A stretch of 64,000 nucleotides of DNA from RGIG3178 sp942492795 (GCA_942492795.1 OW818639.1:1426001-1490000), one strand, 5' to 3'; shown: positions 44,802 through 56,150, counted from the first letter of the stretch. The notes: generated from the sequence alone by a model not told the origin. A program made the numbers and translations.

Positions 44802-47800
44802 ATGACAAGCAAACCAACGAAGACATTTTTTAGGACTTTGTGCGTAGTTCTTGTGATGACATTTGTTTTCACAGGAACTCTTTTTATGGGTAGGGCTTTT
44901 GCTGTAGGAGAGACAACGCCACCGCCTGATAATCTTCTTCAAGTGCAACAAAATGCATCCACCATAACAGATAATATGGATGGTGTGGAGCAAATAGATA
45001 AAAGAAACTCATTCACAAAAGTATATAAACTTGAGAACGGTGAATATGCTGCAATAGTAAGCGGTCTTCCGGTACATTATATAGAAGACGGTGTTTACAA
45101 AGATATTGACAATAGCATGTCTTTAATAACAGATAAATCGGGTAAGCAGGTATATGTGAACAAAGACAACGCTTTTAAAGCTGAAATTTCGTCATTATCA
45201 GATGGATTTAGCATGTCTAGAGGAATATATAAAATATCATGGACTGTCGATGGCATGTTAAAAGATAAGAGTGGTTTGAAAGAGGAAGCTTTAACTAAAG
45301 AACAATGGAATACAATGTCAAAAGGTGAAAAGCGAAAAAATGTTCCTAATATATCTTCTTCAGTAACCTATAAAGGAGTAATGTCAGACGTTGACTTGCA
45401 GTACGCTGTTATTTCAAATAAGCTAATTGAAAACATTATCCTCAATAAAAAAACAGACATAACCCAAGTCGTTGAAAGACTAAAAACAGAAAATCTTGAT
45501 CTCATTAAGAATGAAGATAATTCAATAAGTGCAGTCGATATCAAAACAAAGGAAATTGTGTTTATTTTGCCGGCTCCCTTTATTACTGATAACGAGGGCA
45601 ACATATGCAATAATGTGGGCGTTGATCTGTCATTGAAAGAAAAAGAGTATATTCTTACCTATACTTTGGATACGAAATGGCTTGAAACTGCTGTATATCC
45701 ATGTGCGATTGATCCTTCTGTGACAATAAATGGAGACACAAGTAATCTGATTGATAATAAAATATTATCAGCAACAGCATATAGAAATACCTGCTATAGC
45801 AATACCTATTTTGTTTCAACAGGAGTTGGAAGCAGCTCTGGTACAAACCAAACATTAATAAAATTCGTTTCCTTGCCTTATGATAGTTATTGTACGGTAG
45901 ACTCCGCAGTCCTTCGACTTCAGATGACATATAATTTGGCGACGACAAGCAGCATCATTCGCACACATTATGTGAACTATAACTGGACGGACAGTGTTAC
46001 ATGGACAAGTTTTTATGCTAATAGTACCCCTTATAACACGGCAGTATATTCTCAAGTTACAGTAGGGCCAACGCAATATCAGTCGTACGACTTTGATATA
46101 AAAGACATAGCAGATTCATGGAAAGCTACAAATTATGGCGTTTTGCTGGATGATTATTATACTACAAACAAATATAAGATATATGCATCAACAAATCTGG
46201 ATGGTGTACACCCTGGAACGCCACCTATCGGATACTTCACATGGCATGACTCTACCCCACCCACTGCACCAACAGAATTTCAGCTCTGGCCTATGCCTTG
46301 GACAAATGATAATCCTACAATAGTATGGAGTGGCATCACCGACAATGGAGGTTCTGGATTGGCGAAAGCTCAATACAGTATTGACGGTGCCCCGTATAAT
46401 GATATTCCTACTTCTAATGGAATAAGCTCTGGCAGTTATACAATTGATATGTCAGGTTATCCGACTGGCGAATATGGGATCAACATCAGGGCTGTGGATG
46501 GCTACGGTAATCCTGGAGTTCCATATCCATATTGGTCAACATATTATAGAGATATTTCTGCACCTCATACTCCAAATCAACCTACTATCAATATGAGTAA
46601 TGATCCAAATAATAGCAATAATGTAGTTATCGGCATAAGTTGTTCAACTGTAAAAGATCCTCCAACAGAAGTTGCGGTTACGCGTTACGGACTGTTGATG
46701 AGTACTGACAATCTGAATTATACTAAGATTGATGAGAAGACTACTCCATCATTTCAAACTTCACAGCCAGATAATACTGAATTTTATTTTGAGATTAGAG
46801 CCTGTGATGATGCAGGGCTATATATTGAAGATAATTATGTGGATTCTCCTCATACTTCTTGTATTACATATGATAGAACGGGACCAGTAATCCCTGCTGG
46901 TAGCGTATCAATTTCTCCTGACACCAGTTCTCAAAATGCATGGACAAAGGTTGTCACTCCTACTATTACATGGCAAAATATTACCGATGAAGGTAGTAAC
47001 CTGAGTTATATCGGTATGCAAATCGATGGTACAAACGACCAAAACTGGACGCAAATCGGGAGCAGTGCCAATGGTTCATCTATCATTCAATGTGGATCAT
47101 TGCCTGATGGAACGCACACAGTGTATGTGTTAGCAAAGGATTCGGTAGGCAATTCAAGCAATATTATTAGCCTTACCTATAAAAAGGATACAACTATTAA
47201 CCCAGATAATGTAAAAATTGAAACGCCACAAATGGAAGATGTAGTAACGGTGGAGCCGAGTGGCGATGTAATAATCTATGCAAAAGCAAATGACGAACAT
47301 CTGGCAAGCTGGATCATCGATTATGCATTCGGAACATCACCGCAGGAGAGCGATTTTATAGACCACAATATTAGCAACGGAACATCAACGTTGATAAATA
47401 CACCGCAGAATCTATGGCATGTTTCAAGTTTAAATCTTGAACAAGACAGGATCTACACCATAAAACTCACCGCAACTGACGCCGCGGGAAACGTTGCATC
47501 GCATAGTATAAAAGTCATGTATGCCGTCGATGTCAATGGTGTTGAACCAGCACTTGCACTAACCCTTAAGGACGATAATAATAACGTCATTGTGGAAAGT
47601 GATGTAATCGATGTAGATAATGTAAATGCATACTATTCTCCGTCTACAGGAAGAATGGGTACTCTCTATGTCAACGATGAAGTGAAGGATACCGAATCGA
47701 CAGGGAATATGGATTTGGACTTTAATCCACTGCAATATGACAGTGAGAATAATCAATGGATTTACCCTGAAGGTAGCCAGGTGTTTATCCGAACCATGAC

Positions 47801-50800
47801 AGTAGACGAAAACGATAAATATGATTATACCAATTATTCCTATGAAGGACACAATATCACCGATTCATTTGATAGTGATTCTGGAATTGTTTTGGACCCT
47901 ACAACAACTACTCGCATAGATGGACATATAGAGCTTAAGGCAAGCATACTGGAAGGTTCTTTTACAAGCACCGAGCAAAAAATCAATGGACGAATCAGCT
48001 ATGTCGATCTGACGGTTGATGAAGAGAAGCCGGCTGGAAGCACTATTGAGTACAGACTGATTTATGGAAGCGAACCCAACAATTTTATCGTGTTAACGCC
48101 TGGCAAGACAATATTGGATTTGCCCATGAATTCCTATACACTAAAAGCGACAATGTCTAGACCCAACACATCTGTCTCACCTAAGGTTAACGCTTGGCAT
48201 GTTAAAACGATGTACGTTGCCTTTAGTGATTCTGTTGTTGTAAACAACAGTTTCGAGGATAACGGAAGGGGATTTTGCTGCTTAGATAAGGTTATACATA
48301 ATGAAGCACACGGTTGGATAGAACTCGCGCCCGTTGCCGCACCAGGCATAGGCTACAAAACTTCAGGAAGCGTTTTAAGTACTGTACGTGTGACACCAGG
48401 TAAAGTTTGGGAAGCCCATTTGAAAGTAGATCAGACACTTAATACAGGAAGCATTTCCTATTCTATCAGCACGGATGGAGGAACCTATTGGCAATCCATT
48501 ATACCTGGTACAAATCCTGACATCGATACTTGGACGCCAATCACTCCCACTGGTAATCAAATCGTTTTAAAAGCGGAATTATCCGGTGACGGAAGCCACA
48601 CGCCCCAGTTGGAAAGATGGATATTAAAGTGCCGTCAGACGATGGCAGGAGAAGCGCACGATGTTAAATTCATTGATGAGCCGGACAACCTATCGACCCT
48701 GGTAGATGCAAACTATATGACGCTGCTGCGTTGGGAACCGTCGGAGACCATAGGTGTTACCTATAACGTATATCGCAGCACAACGCCGTATTTTGACATT
48801 ACCACAGCAACACCCATTAAGCCTGGAGTGACAACGAACTATTGGAGCGACTTCAACCTGAATTATGGACAACGTTTCTATTATAAAGTGACGGCCGTCA
48901 AATCCATCGAGGTGTCACCGGGTGTATTCGCGAACAGGGAAAGCCTAGCCAGCAATGAAGCCTGGGCTGATGTCGTTGCTCAAAATGAGCTTGAAAAGAA
49001 GCTGGGACTCGAGAATTACTGGACTTATGACGGCTATAAAGCCGGTAACGGGACCGGATATGTGAATATCGCAAACGGAAATACTGTATTCCAATCTACG
49101 GATACGGTGATTCCAGGACCGTTCTTCGGCATGGTGATGCGCCGCACCTATAACCTGATGGCAGATACAAAAACGCCGATGGGTTATGGTTGGGACTATT
49201 CGTTCAACACCTGTTTATTCAAGGAACTTGATGCAAATAACGTAGAGCTGGCTATTATTCTAAAAGACGGCGACGGCAGCTTCCATCGGTTTGCATTGGA
49301 AGAGGGAGTATACAAGGCCGCCAAAGGTACCTTTATGTCCCTGACTTTGGAAAACAATGAGTATCTAGTCAAACGGAAAGACGATGTCACATATCATTTC
49401 AGCGCCCAGACAATGAAACTAGAAAAGTTTACCAATTTAAACAATGTTGAGCTAAGTTTTTTCTATGATGACAGAGGCAATCTTTCAATGGTTACTAACG
49501 ACGTAGAGGAATCTCTGACTTTTGAATATTTTGTGGACGGTGCTGTGGAAACCGATCCAGACTACATCTACGTCAACAACAACGTGGATATGCTCAAACA
49601 TGTGACTTGGACGCAGGACGTTGAAACCAATCCGGTAAGCACCGTCTACAACTATGTCTACGATGACCAGGATAGGTTGACGGAAGTTCACACGACATAT
49701 AAGGACCATCTTGGCAATCACAATGTCTGTATGAGCTCGTTTGACTACAATGCCAACCTTGACAACGACGCGACTACCGAGGACCACAATGTCGTGATAA
49801 CGGATGCCAACAATAACAAGACGGTGATCCTGTATAACGTAAGCGGTGCAGTTGAAAAAATCTATGATCCGGTGACAACATTAAGCACATTATCAAGCGC
49901 GCATTATAAAACATACACATACGAAGATTTAACGGGCGATGATAAGACTACGGTTACAACAGATCTGGGCATATCATCCATCTACTATTACGATGATAAT
50001 GCTGTCAATCAGGATAGCGGCATGCTCACCCGTTTTGAGGACGCTCTGGGACATTACATGGCTTATAATAACGATTATGTTAACATGCTGGTGCTTAGCA
50101 AAATGTACCAAAATACCGTCGGCGGTGTTGAAAAAAATATCAAGTATCTATATGTCTATGATGACAACGGGAATATCGAACAGGTGAAAGCGCAGAGTAA
50201 GGCCGTCAGCGCCCAGGATTATACAGATTTGGGACCTCAAACGGACTATACGTACAACACAACATTCCCCAACATGATCGCGACTCAGAGTGTAAAGAAA
50301 GACAGCGGAACAACTGTTGTAACATCTTACGAGTATTATGCTGACGGAAAACTGCATACCGTTACCGTCGCGTCTGGCACATCCGACGCAAAGACAACGA
50401 CATACGATTATTACAGTACAAGTGGTTCCGAAGGTCTGCAGCACCAATTGAAGAGCACGACGGATGAGTTTGGTAAGAAAACGCTGTATATATATAACAC
50501 GAAAGGCCAGCTCGTCAATACCGATGAGTATATTGCACAAGATATACAAGATATATATGTACGTACTGTCGGCACATATACTTATGATGCTTACGGCTAC
50601 ACGGATACCCTTACGGACGCGTACAATAAAAATGCGTCACCTCCGACACCGCATGTCACGAATTTGGATTATGATTCACTCGGAAGGCTTGAAAAACAAG
50701 TCAATCCGGACAATACTGCCATCAAATGGGAGTATGACCTGAACGGAAACAACACATTTATCAAATATGGGCGCATGAACGGCGCGGAATTTGAACAAAG

Positions 50801-53800
50801 GAATGTTGTTGTAAACGTCTACGATTGCCTTGACAGATTAGAAAGCAGCACAATTCAAAACGGTTCGGGTACGGCGGACGATGTGGGATCCATTATCAAT
50901 TACAATCAAAAATGGGATAGTACAAGCGCAATTTCCGGATCTGAATCCAGCAAAATTGTCAAGACAGATCCCAACACACTTTTACAAACGCATGAGTATT
51001 ACAATATCATCGGACAACTCGTCAAAGTACAGCAGTATGATGGGAGTTCATATTTGACGATTGCGGAATACGAGTACGATGCTGCCGGTAATCAAATCAA
51101 ATCGACGGATGGCGCGGGCAGGGTCAGCAAAGCGTACTATAACGAGCTGAACCAACAGGTCAGCACAGTGACAGATCCGTTTGTCACAGGACAAACAGGC
51201 CATTTGAATCTTGAAACCAGATACACATATGACTATTTGGGGAACAAGCGAAGCGTAACCCAGCGGTCATATAGCGAAGTCGCCGGCTCCGGTTCACAGG
51301 AAACTCTTGTGGATAGCTATGGTTCAGCGAATGCGACAGATGCCGAATGGATCGTTCCTACGACCAGCCTTGGTCAATCGTTTGATTCAGGGTCTGTTTC
51401 GCGACAGCTTTCCAAAGCGAAATTCTACATCTACAGAGGTTCGGATGCTAACGGATCACCGAATGTGTATGCCAGGCTTTATGCGCATAGCGGCACATGG
51501 GGCTCAACCGGCATACCGGCAACAGGATTGAATTCTTACTTGGCACAGTCTGATCCGGTTTCTGTTAATTCTTTGTCAGAGACAGCTGGATTTGTGGAAT
51601 TCACATTCTCGACTCCGTATACACTTGCAGCCAATACCAAATACTGCCTGATGCTATATTTGGAAAATGATGCGTCTGCAGAAATCGTAGCCATGGAGGA
51701 TGATTCTGTTTATACGCATCCTGGCAATGCTATCGCCGATTACGAAGGTGACGGTTCATGGGAAGAGCAGGATTGGTGTGATCTCATTTTTGAGGTTTAC
51801 GGCATTGAGAGCACCGGCACTACACAGACTTACACCGATTATACGACGGCCTATACGTACGATAACCTTTCCAGGCTAAAGACCGTTTCGCAGCAGAATC
51901 CAAATTACAACCAAACCGAGAAACCCCAGAGTGATCTTGAATACCTTGTTACACGATATGAGTACGATGTAGAAGGGGAAGGGGATTACGAAGGACTGAT
52001 ATGCAATTCGACCATCGATCCGCTGAACAGGCTTCAGGATACCTATTTCGATGAAATGGGCAGAAAAAAGTATGACATCAACTATGGGGATGTAACGTGG
52101 AACGCAGGTGTTCCCGACAGGACGAACGACCCGGTCAAGAAGACTACTATATACGATGAATACGACGCAAACTTCAATCTCATCTGGATAACGCGCATTG
52201 ACGGCAGCCGGGAAAACTACGAATACAATGCGATGGGACAGGTTACGCATGCGTATTATTACGAAAACGGTGCGCAGACATATACCGCTAACATTGATTA
52301 TGCCTATTATGATACGAATGGGAAGTTGCATAGTGAAACGATTACAGATGGAACCGGTACCCATACGACGAGCTACGACTATGACGCAATGGGCAGAGTT
52401 ACAAGCGTTTGGGACGGAGATGAAGGATCCGGCGGGCTGGATCTGGAATATGAATACGAGTTGGACGGACAGCTCAAATTGCTCAATTACATGACAACAG
52501 GCGCCTATGACCATAACCTTGTGTATGTGTACGACAATTTCCGGCGGATATCCGAAATTCGTCTTGATCCGGTGTCGGGAGACAACAACGTTGTGCGCAA
52601 ATACAACTACAATACGACGACCGGAGATATCCAAAACGTAGAAACTGCTAGAAATTTCACGGCTTTCAATAACGGCAACGAGGACGATCTTAAAAAAGTC
52701 ATTACGACGGCTTATGAGTTCAACGGCGCCGGAAAGACCAGCAAGATAACCGTATCGGATGCTGATTTCATCGACACAAACAATTCCACAGGCGTAACGG
52801 AACGGTATACGGTCAAATATGACGGAAGGGGATATATCAACCAGGAAACACTTGAGACGGATTACAGCACATCTACCGGCATCACGACAAAGTACAAGGG
52901 ATATCTGTATGATGAGATCGGGAGGCTTGCGAAGGCAGGAAACGGCAATGATGTCCCGGCCAGCTGGGATCAGTGGGCCAACAAGAGCGAATATGTTTAC
53001 GATGGCGTCGGAAACAGAAAGGTCATGACAGTGGGAAGCGAGACGACCAAGTACGATTATTCCGACTACAACCAATTGACGACCGTGAAAAACGGCAGTG
53101 ATGTAACACTGGAATCTTACGGCTTCGACGCGAGGGGTAATCAGGTCTCAGTAAACAAGTACGATATCAACGGTATGCTCACAATGCATGGCGATTACGT
53201 GTTCGACCTCTTGAACAGGATGACATCAACCACAGTAGATGACAGTTCGCTTGCTTACGACGTAATAACGAAGAATTTTTATAACGCATCCGGGCAGCGC
53301 ATCATGAAGGAGATTTGGAACGAGACTCAACCTAATCCCGCGGTCAAAACCGATACGACAAAGTACTTCTACACAGGCAGTTCCGTGTTGTATACTACAG
53401 ATATAAACAGCCAAATCAAGACGGAGAACGTACTGAGCCAAAGCGGCAGCATCATCGCAAGCTGGCGGAACAGGGAGCTTGGTTCACAGCAGGCGTATTT
53501 CTACAACTATGACATCCGGGGCAGTGTAACCAACATCGTAACAAGCGCTGGAATGACTGAAAACGGTTATTCCTACGACGAGTTCGGCAACACGCAGGAA
53601 AGTGGCAACACGAATTTCCTCAATGAGACGACGTATACCGGCAGCATCAAGGACGACAGCACAGGGCTGCAGTACATGAACGCCAGGTTCTACGATGCCA
53701 AGTCGGGCAGGTTCCTAAGCCAGGATTCGTACTCCGGCAACGCCTACGACCCGTGGACACAGCACCTGTACAGTTATTGTGGCAATAACCCGACAAACTT

Positions 53801-54473
53801 CGTTGATCCGACGGGACATATAGCTGTCATCGCTGATGATGAAAATGGACGCCCGATTGTTTCACAAAGGCAATTAGACGCATATAACGCGAGGATAGCA
53901 AAGAAAAACTCCAAACCGGCACCGACCCCAATAGTAATTACATTATATGTTAATAGCTTTATGGATGGAACTAAAATTGAAGATACTCAGAAGGATGCTG
54001 ATAAGGCAGCAGAGCTTCTAAATGGTGTAGAAAATCCAGAATACACCTATTCTATAAATGTAAAACAAGGTACGCTTCCTAATAATTTGGTTCAAATCGA
54101 ACAAAGTGGTCAGGTGAATATTCCAATAGCCAATGGGGTCTGGAAAGCTGGTCCCAAAAATATGAATCAAATGCCTGAACAATCGTTAGCTAATCCAGGA
54201 GAACGAATATTTCAATACGTCCGAGGTGATGACATGCATATTAATGCAGTCGTCTTAATCGAAGAAATGACCCACGCTGTCGGAATGGATGAAGAGCATT
54301 ATAAAAATGAGGGACAAGGATATGAATTCTGCAACCGAAATCCATGTAATTTTGCTGGTACAGCGTTTGCGGATTTTCCAAAGACAGACACTAGTGTCAT
54401 AAGCAGAACTATAAACAAGACACTTGGTGATGCTATCATGAATTATCCAAACGGCTATGTTCCATGTCCATAA
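44802..54473 (+). CDS. Secreted RHS-repeat polymorphic toxin, full length, with metallopeptidase-like tip
   Basis: The ATG at 44802 follows GGGGG with eight bases and begins a good signal peptide (residues 1-34, ending RAFA); the ATG at 44769 has no site. The 3223-aa protein has, in order: an N-terminal extracellular domain (about 35-300), a DNRLRE-like domain (about 305-475), Ig-like repeats (about 480-910), an FN3-like domain (about 1290-1395), a DUF6531-like entry (about 1420-1500), a long YD/RHS shell (about 1530-3000) and the core ending in NPTNFVDPTG near residue 3005. The last 220 residues differ from the other cassettes and contain IEEMTHAVGMDEEH, like a zinc metallopeptidase HExxHxxGxxH in which the first histidine is Glu. 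RHS shells encapsulate such toxic tips. A lipoprotein gene follows. Confidence 0.9.
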   Translation: MTSKPTKTFFRTLCVVLVMTFVFTGTLFMGRAFAVGETTPPPDNLLQVQQNASTITDNMDGVEQIDKRNSFTKVYKLENGEYAAIVSGLPVHYIEDGVYKDIDNSMSLITDKSGKQVYVNKDNAFKAEISSLSDGFSMSRGIYKISWTVDGMLKDKSGLKEEALTKEQWNTMSKGEKRKNVPNISSSVTYKGVMSDVDLQYAVISNKLIENIILNKKTDITQVVERLKTENLDLIKNEDNSISAVDIKTKEIVFILPAPFITDNEGNICNNVGVDLSLKEKEYILTYTLDTKWLETAVYPCAIDPSVTINGDTSNLIDNKILSATAYRNTCYSNTYFVSTGVGSSSGTNQTLIKFVSLPYDSYCTVDSAVLRLQMTYNLATTSSIIRTHYVNYNWTDSVTWTSFYANSTPYNTAVYSQVTVGPTQYQSYDFDIKDIADSWKATNYGVLLDDYYTTNKYKIYASTNLDGVHPGTPPIGYFTWHDSTPPTAPTEFQLWPMPWTNDNPTIVWSGITDNGGSGLAKAQYSIDGAPYNDIPTSNGISSGSYTIDMSGYPTGEYGINIRAVDGYGNPGVPYPYWSTYYRDISAPHTPNQPTINMSNDPNNSNNVVIGISCSTVKDPPTEVAVTRYGLLMSTDNLNYTKIDEKTTPSFQTSQPDNTEFYFEIRACDDAGLYIEDNYVDSPHTSCITYDRTGPVIPAGSVSISPDTSSQNAWTKVVTPTITWQNITDEGSNLSYIGMQIDGTNDQNWTQIGSSANGSSIIQCGSLPDGTHTVYVLAKDSVGNSSNIISLTYKKDTTINPDNVKIETPQMEDVVTVEPSGDVIIYAKANDEHLASWIIDYAFGTSPQESDFIDHNISNGTSTLINTPQNLWHVSSLNLEQDRIYTIKLTATDAAGNVASHSIKVMYAVDVNGVEPALALTLKDDNNNVIVESDVIDVDNVNAYYSPSTGRMGTLYVNDEVKDTESTGNMDLDFNPLQYDSENNQWIYPEGSQVFIRTMTVDENDKYDYTNYSYEGHNITDSFDSDSGIVLDPTTTTRIDGHIELKASILEGSFTSTEQKINGRISYVDLTVDEEKPAGSTIEYRLIYGSEPNNFIVLTPGKTILDLPMNSYTLKATMSRPNTSVSPKVNAWHVKTMYVAFSDSVVVNNSFEDNGRGFCCLDKVIHNEAHGWIELAPVAAPGIGYKTSGSVLSTVRVTPGKVWEAHLKVDQTLNTGSISYSISTDGGTYWQSIIPGTNPDIDTWTPITPTGNQIVLKAELSGDGSHTPQLERWILKCRQTMAGEAHDVKFIDEPDNLSTLVDANYMTLLRWEPSETIGVTYNVYRSTTPYFDITTATPIKPGVTTNYWSDFNLNYGQRFYYKVTAVKSIEVSPGVFANRESLASNEAWADVVAQNELEKKLGLENYWTYDGYKAGNGTGYVNIANGNTVFQSTDTVIPGPFFGMVMRRTYNLMADTKTPMGYGWDYSFNTCLFKELDANNVELAIILKDGDGSFHRFALEEGVYKAAKGTFMSLTLENNEYLVKRKDDVTYHFSAQTMKLEKFTNLNNVELSFFYDDRGNLSMVTNDVEESLTFEYFVDGAVETDPDYIYVNNNVDMLKHVTWTQDVETNPVSTVYNYVYDDQDRLTEVHTTYKDHLGNHNVCMSSFDYNANLDNDATTEDHNVVITDANNNKTVILYNVSGAVEKIYDPVTTLSTLSSAHYKTYTYEDLTGDDKTTVTTDLGISSIYYYDDNAVNQDSGMLTRFEDALGHYMAYNNDYVNMLVLSKMYQNTVGGVEKNIKYLYVYDDNGNIEQVKAQSKAVSAQDYTDLGPQTDYTYNTTFPNMIATQSVKKDSGTTVVTSYEYYADGKLHTVTVASGTSDAKTTTYDYYSTSGSEGLQHQLKSTTDEFGKKTLYIYNTKGQLVNTDEYIAQDIQDIYVRTVGTYTYDAYGYTDTLTDAYNKNASPPTPHVTNLDYDSLGRLEKQVNPDNTAIKWEYDLNGNNTFIKYGRMNGAEFEQRNVVVNVYDCLDRLESSTIQNGSGTADDVGSIINYNQKWDSTSAISGSESSKIVKTDPNTLLQTHEYYNIIGQLVKVQQYDGSSYLTIAEYEYDAAGNQIKSTDGAGRVSKAYYNELNQQVSTVTDPFVTGQTGHLNLETRYTYDYLGNKRSVTQRSYSEVAGSGSQETLVDSYGSANATDAEWIVPTTSLGQSFDSGSVSRQLSKAKFYIYRGSDANGSPNVYARLYAHSGTWGSTGIPATGLNSYLAQSDPVSVNSLSETAGFVEFTFSTPYTLAANTKYCLMLYLENDASAEIVAMEDDSVYTHPGNAIADYEGDGSWEEQDWCDLIFEVYGIESTGTTQTYTDYTTAYTYDNLSRLKTVSQQNPNYNQTEKPQSDLEYLVTRYEYDVEGEGDYEGLICNSTIDPLNRLQDTYFDEMGRKKYDINYGDVTWNAGVPDRTNDPVKKTTIYDEYDANFNLIWITRIDGSRENYEYNAMGQVTHAYYYENGAQTYTANIDYAYYDTNGKLHSETITDGTGTHTTSYDYDAMGRVTSVWDGDEGSGGLDLEYEYELDGQLKLLNYMTTGAYDHNLVYVYDNFRRISEIRLDPVSGDNNVVRKYNYNTTTGDIQNVETARNFTAFNNGNEDDLKKVITTAYEFNGAGKTSKITVSDADFIDTNNSTGVTERYTVKYDGRGYINQETLETDYSTSTGITTKYKGYLYDEIGRLAKAGNGNDVPASWDQWANKSEYVYDGVGNRKVMTVGSETTKYDYSDYNQLTTVKNGSDVTLESYGFDARGNQVSVNKYDINGMLTMHGDYVFDLLNRMTSTTVDDSSLAYDVITKNFYNASGQRIMKEIWNETQPNPAVKTDTTKYFYTGSSVLYTTDINSQIKTENVLSQSGSIIASWRNRELGSQQAYFYNYDIRGSVTNIVTSAGMTENGYSYDEFGNTQESGNTNFLNETTYTGSIKDDSTGLQYMNARFYDAKSGRFLSQDSYSGNAYDPWTQHLYSYCGNNPTNFVDPTGHIAVIADDENGRPIVSQRQLDAYNARIAKKNSKPAPTPIVITLYVNSFMDGTKIEDTQKDADKAAELLNGVENPEYTYSINVKQGTLPNNLVQIEQSGQVNIPIANGVWKAGPKNMNQMPEQSLANPGERIFQYVRGDDMHINAVVLIEEMTHAVGMDEEHYKNEGQGYEFCNRNPCNFAGTAFADFPKTDTSVISRTINKTLGDAIMNYPNGYVPCP
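52915..53819 (+). repeat. RHS core DNA repeat, copy 1 (in the full-length gene)
   Basis: The last third of the RHS shell, up to DPTG. The stretch from about 52915 is shared with the third cassette, and from about 53395 also with the second. Long blocks are nearly identical between copies. Confidence 0.8.
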
Positions 54474-54505
54474 ACTTAGAAGATGTGTTCCATGGAGGAA
54501 AGGCA

Positions 54506-55651
54506 ATGCGTAGACTAATTAAGATCCTGCCACTGTTGATTTTTTGCATAATCTTCTTGGCTGGATGTAAAAACAGAGTAATTGAAACGCAGAGTGTTGA
54601 TCTTTCGAAGATGGATGAATCAACAATGTACGATGAATACACAATTAGTAATGTAGCAGTCATTGAGGGTAAGGTCTATTATTGCCATAAGTTGGATAAC
54701 ACATCTGAACCGGAGGTTCAAATACTTCGTTTGGATACAAACGAACCCTCAATAATTTATGAAGGTCATATATATAATATAAGAGCTTATGGTAAATGGA
54801 TGTATTTTAAAGAAGAGACCGATGGAAATGCTCTTTGGCGTATCGACCTGACTAGCGGTGCAGTTGAAAAAATACTGGATGAAGTACTTAGGTTTATTAT
54901 AAGCCCTGCTGGAATATTTTGGGCGGACAATAAAGCCATATCAATACAGCATGCTGATCTTGATGGGCGAAACATTAGTACAATATTTGAACTTGAAAAT
55001 GGCGACTATCGTAGAATAGGAGGTCTATCACTATTCCATTACTCTCTATATTTTAAAGCAATACCAGCCGAGTCGCCTCGATATGATGTTATTAGTTATC
55101 GGATAGACTTAAATACTAAAAGCGTATATAAGATTCCTGAACATAGTCTATTACAAAAATCAAATGAAAATATTAGCAAGATGTCCGATGCTGTTCATCT
55201 TTTTATCAAAAAAGAGCCGATAAGACTGTGGTTATATGAGTTACAGAGTGGTATATTTGCTGCGGAAAATGGTTGGACATATAATTATATAAATATGATT
55301 TGGTATGATCAAGAGACTAAGTTATTTGAACTATCAACTCAGCAAGGCTATATATTAAAAACTATAGAGGACGGTACGCAAAAAAGAGTTTTATTCAAAA
55401 GATCCGAATCAGCTGACTATTTTACTGTGCGTAATGGTTGGATTTATTTTATCGAGAACTCCAAATTGAAGCGAATAAAAGAAGATGGGGAAAATACACA
55501 TACTATTATTGAAGATTCCATTAAATTAATAGATGTTTTTAACGGGTATGTCTACTATTCGCTTCTTTCTGATAAAAACGAGAAACCGATTAAAGATAAT
55601 CTTTTCAGGATCAATCTCGACACCTTGGGAAAACCGGAGCAATTGTATTAA
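54506..55651 (+). CDS. DUF5050-like beta-propeller lipoprotein, candidate immunity protein 1
   Basis: The ATG at 54506 has a GGAGGAAAG site; the frame extends further upstream but lacks support. The 381-aa product starts with a lipoprotein signal (lipobox LAGC, Cys about residue 19). Repeated WMYFKE-, GWIYFIE- and YVYYS-type strands are the pattern of DUF5050/propeller-like surface proteins. It begins 32 bp after the RHS stop and therefore sits where an immunity gene is expected. The tip it would neutralise is the metallopeptidase-like domain. Function is inferred from position. Confidence 0.75.
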   Translation: MRRLIKILPLLIFCIIFLAGCKNRVIETQSVDLSKMDESTMYDEYTISNVAVIEGKVYYCHKLDNTSEPEVQILRLDTNEPSIIYEGHIYNIRAYGKWMYFKEETDGNALWRIDLTSGAVEKILDEVLRFIISPAGIFWADNKAISIQHADLDGRNISTIFELENGDYRRIGGLSLFHYSLYFKAIPAESPRYDVISYRIDLNTKSVYKIPEHSLLQKSNENISKMSDAVHLFIKKEPIRLWLYELQSGIFAAENGWTYNYINMIWYDQETKLFELSTQQGYILKTIEDGTQKRVLFKRSESADYFTVRNGWIYFIENSKLKRIKEDGENTHTIIEDSIKLIDVFNGYVYYSLLSDKNEKPIKDNLFRINLDTLGKPEQLY

Positions 55652-55673
55652 AGATTTTACGATTAAGAACCTT

Positions 55674-55705
55674 GAGAGAAGCTTAAACGCGCTTCTCTCT
55701 TGTCC
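55674..55705 (+). terminator. Terminator-like hairpin after lipoprotein 1
   Basis: GAGAGAAGC (55674-55682) and GCTTCTCTC (55691-55699) form a perfect 9-bp stem followed by TTGTCCT. It separates the full-length RHS/lipoprotein unit from the first orphan cassette. Confidence 0.6.
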
Positions 55706-55718
55706 TACTATAGCCTTA

Positions 55719-56150
55719 TATATACAGATGTGAACAGCCAAGTCAAGACGGAGTAAGTGCTGAGCCTTTCCGGCAGCATCATCGCAAGTTGGCGGAACAG
55801 GGAGCTTAGCGCACAGCAGGCGTATTTCTACAACTATGACGTTCGAGGCAGCGTAACCAACATCGTAACAAGCGCCGGAGTGACTGAAAACGGGTACTTC
55901 TACGACGAGTTCGGCAATGCCCAGGAAAGCGGCAACACGAATTTCCTCAACGAAACAACATATACCGGCAGCATCAAGGACGACAGCACGGGACTGCAAT
56001 ACATGAACGCTAGGTTCTATGATGCCAAGTCGGGCAGGTTCTTAAGTCAGGATTCGTACTCCGGTAACGCCTATGACCCGTGGACACAGCACCTGTACAG
56101 CTATTGCGGCAACAACCCGACGAACTTCACTGATCCGACAGGGCACTTTT
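55719..56150 (+). repeat. RHS core DNA repeat, copy 2 (orphan cassette)
   Basis: Homologous to the end of copy 1, beginning abruptly around 55719 just after the terminator. One codon (AAC in the other copies) is a stop TAA at 55754-55756 here. Confidence 0.8.

Noticed and set aside
51876..53075. 399-codon minus-strand frame inside the RHS gene
   Set aside because: An antisense shadow of repetitive YD coding sequence; composition and lack of a ribosome site argue against a gene.
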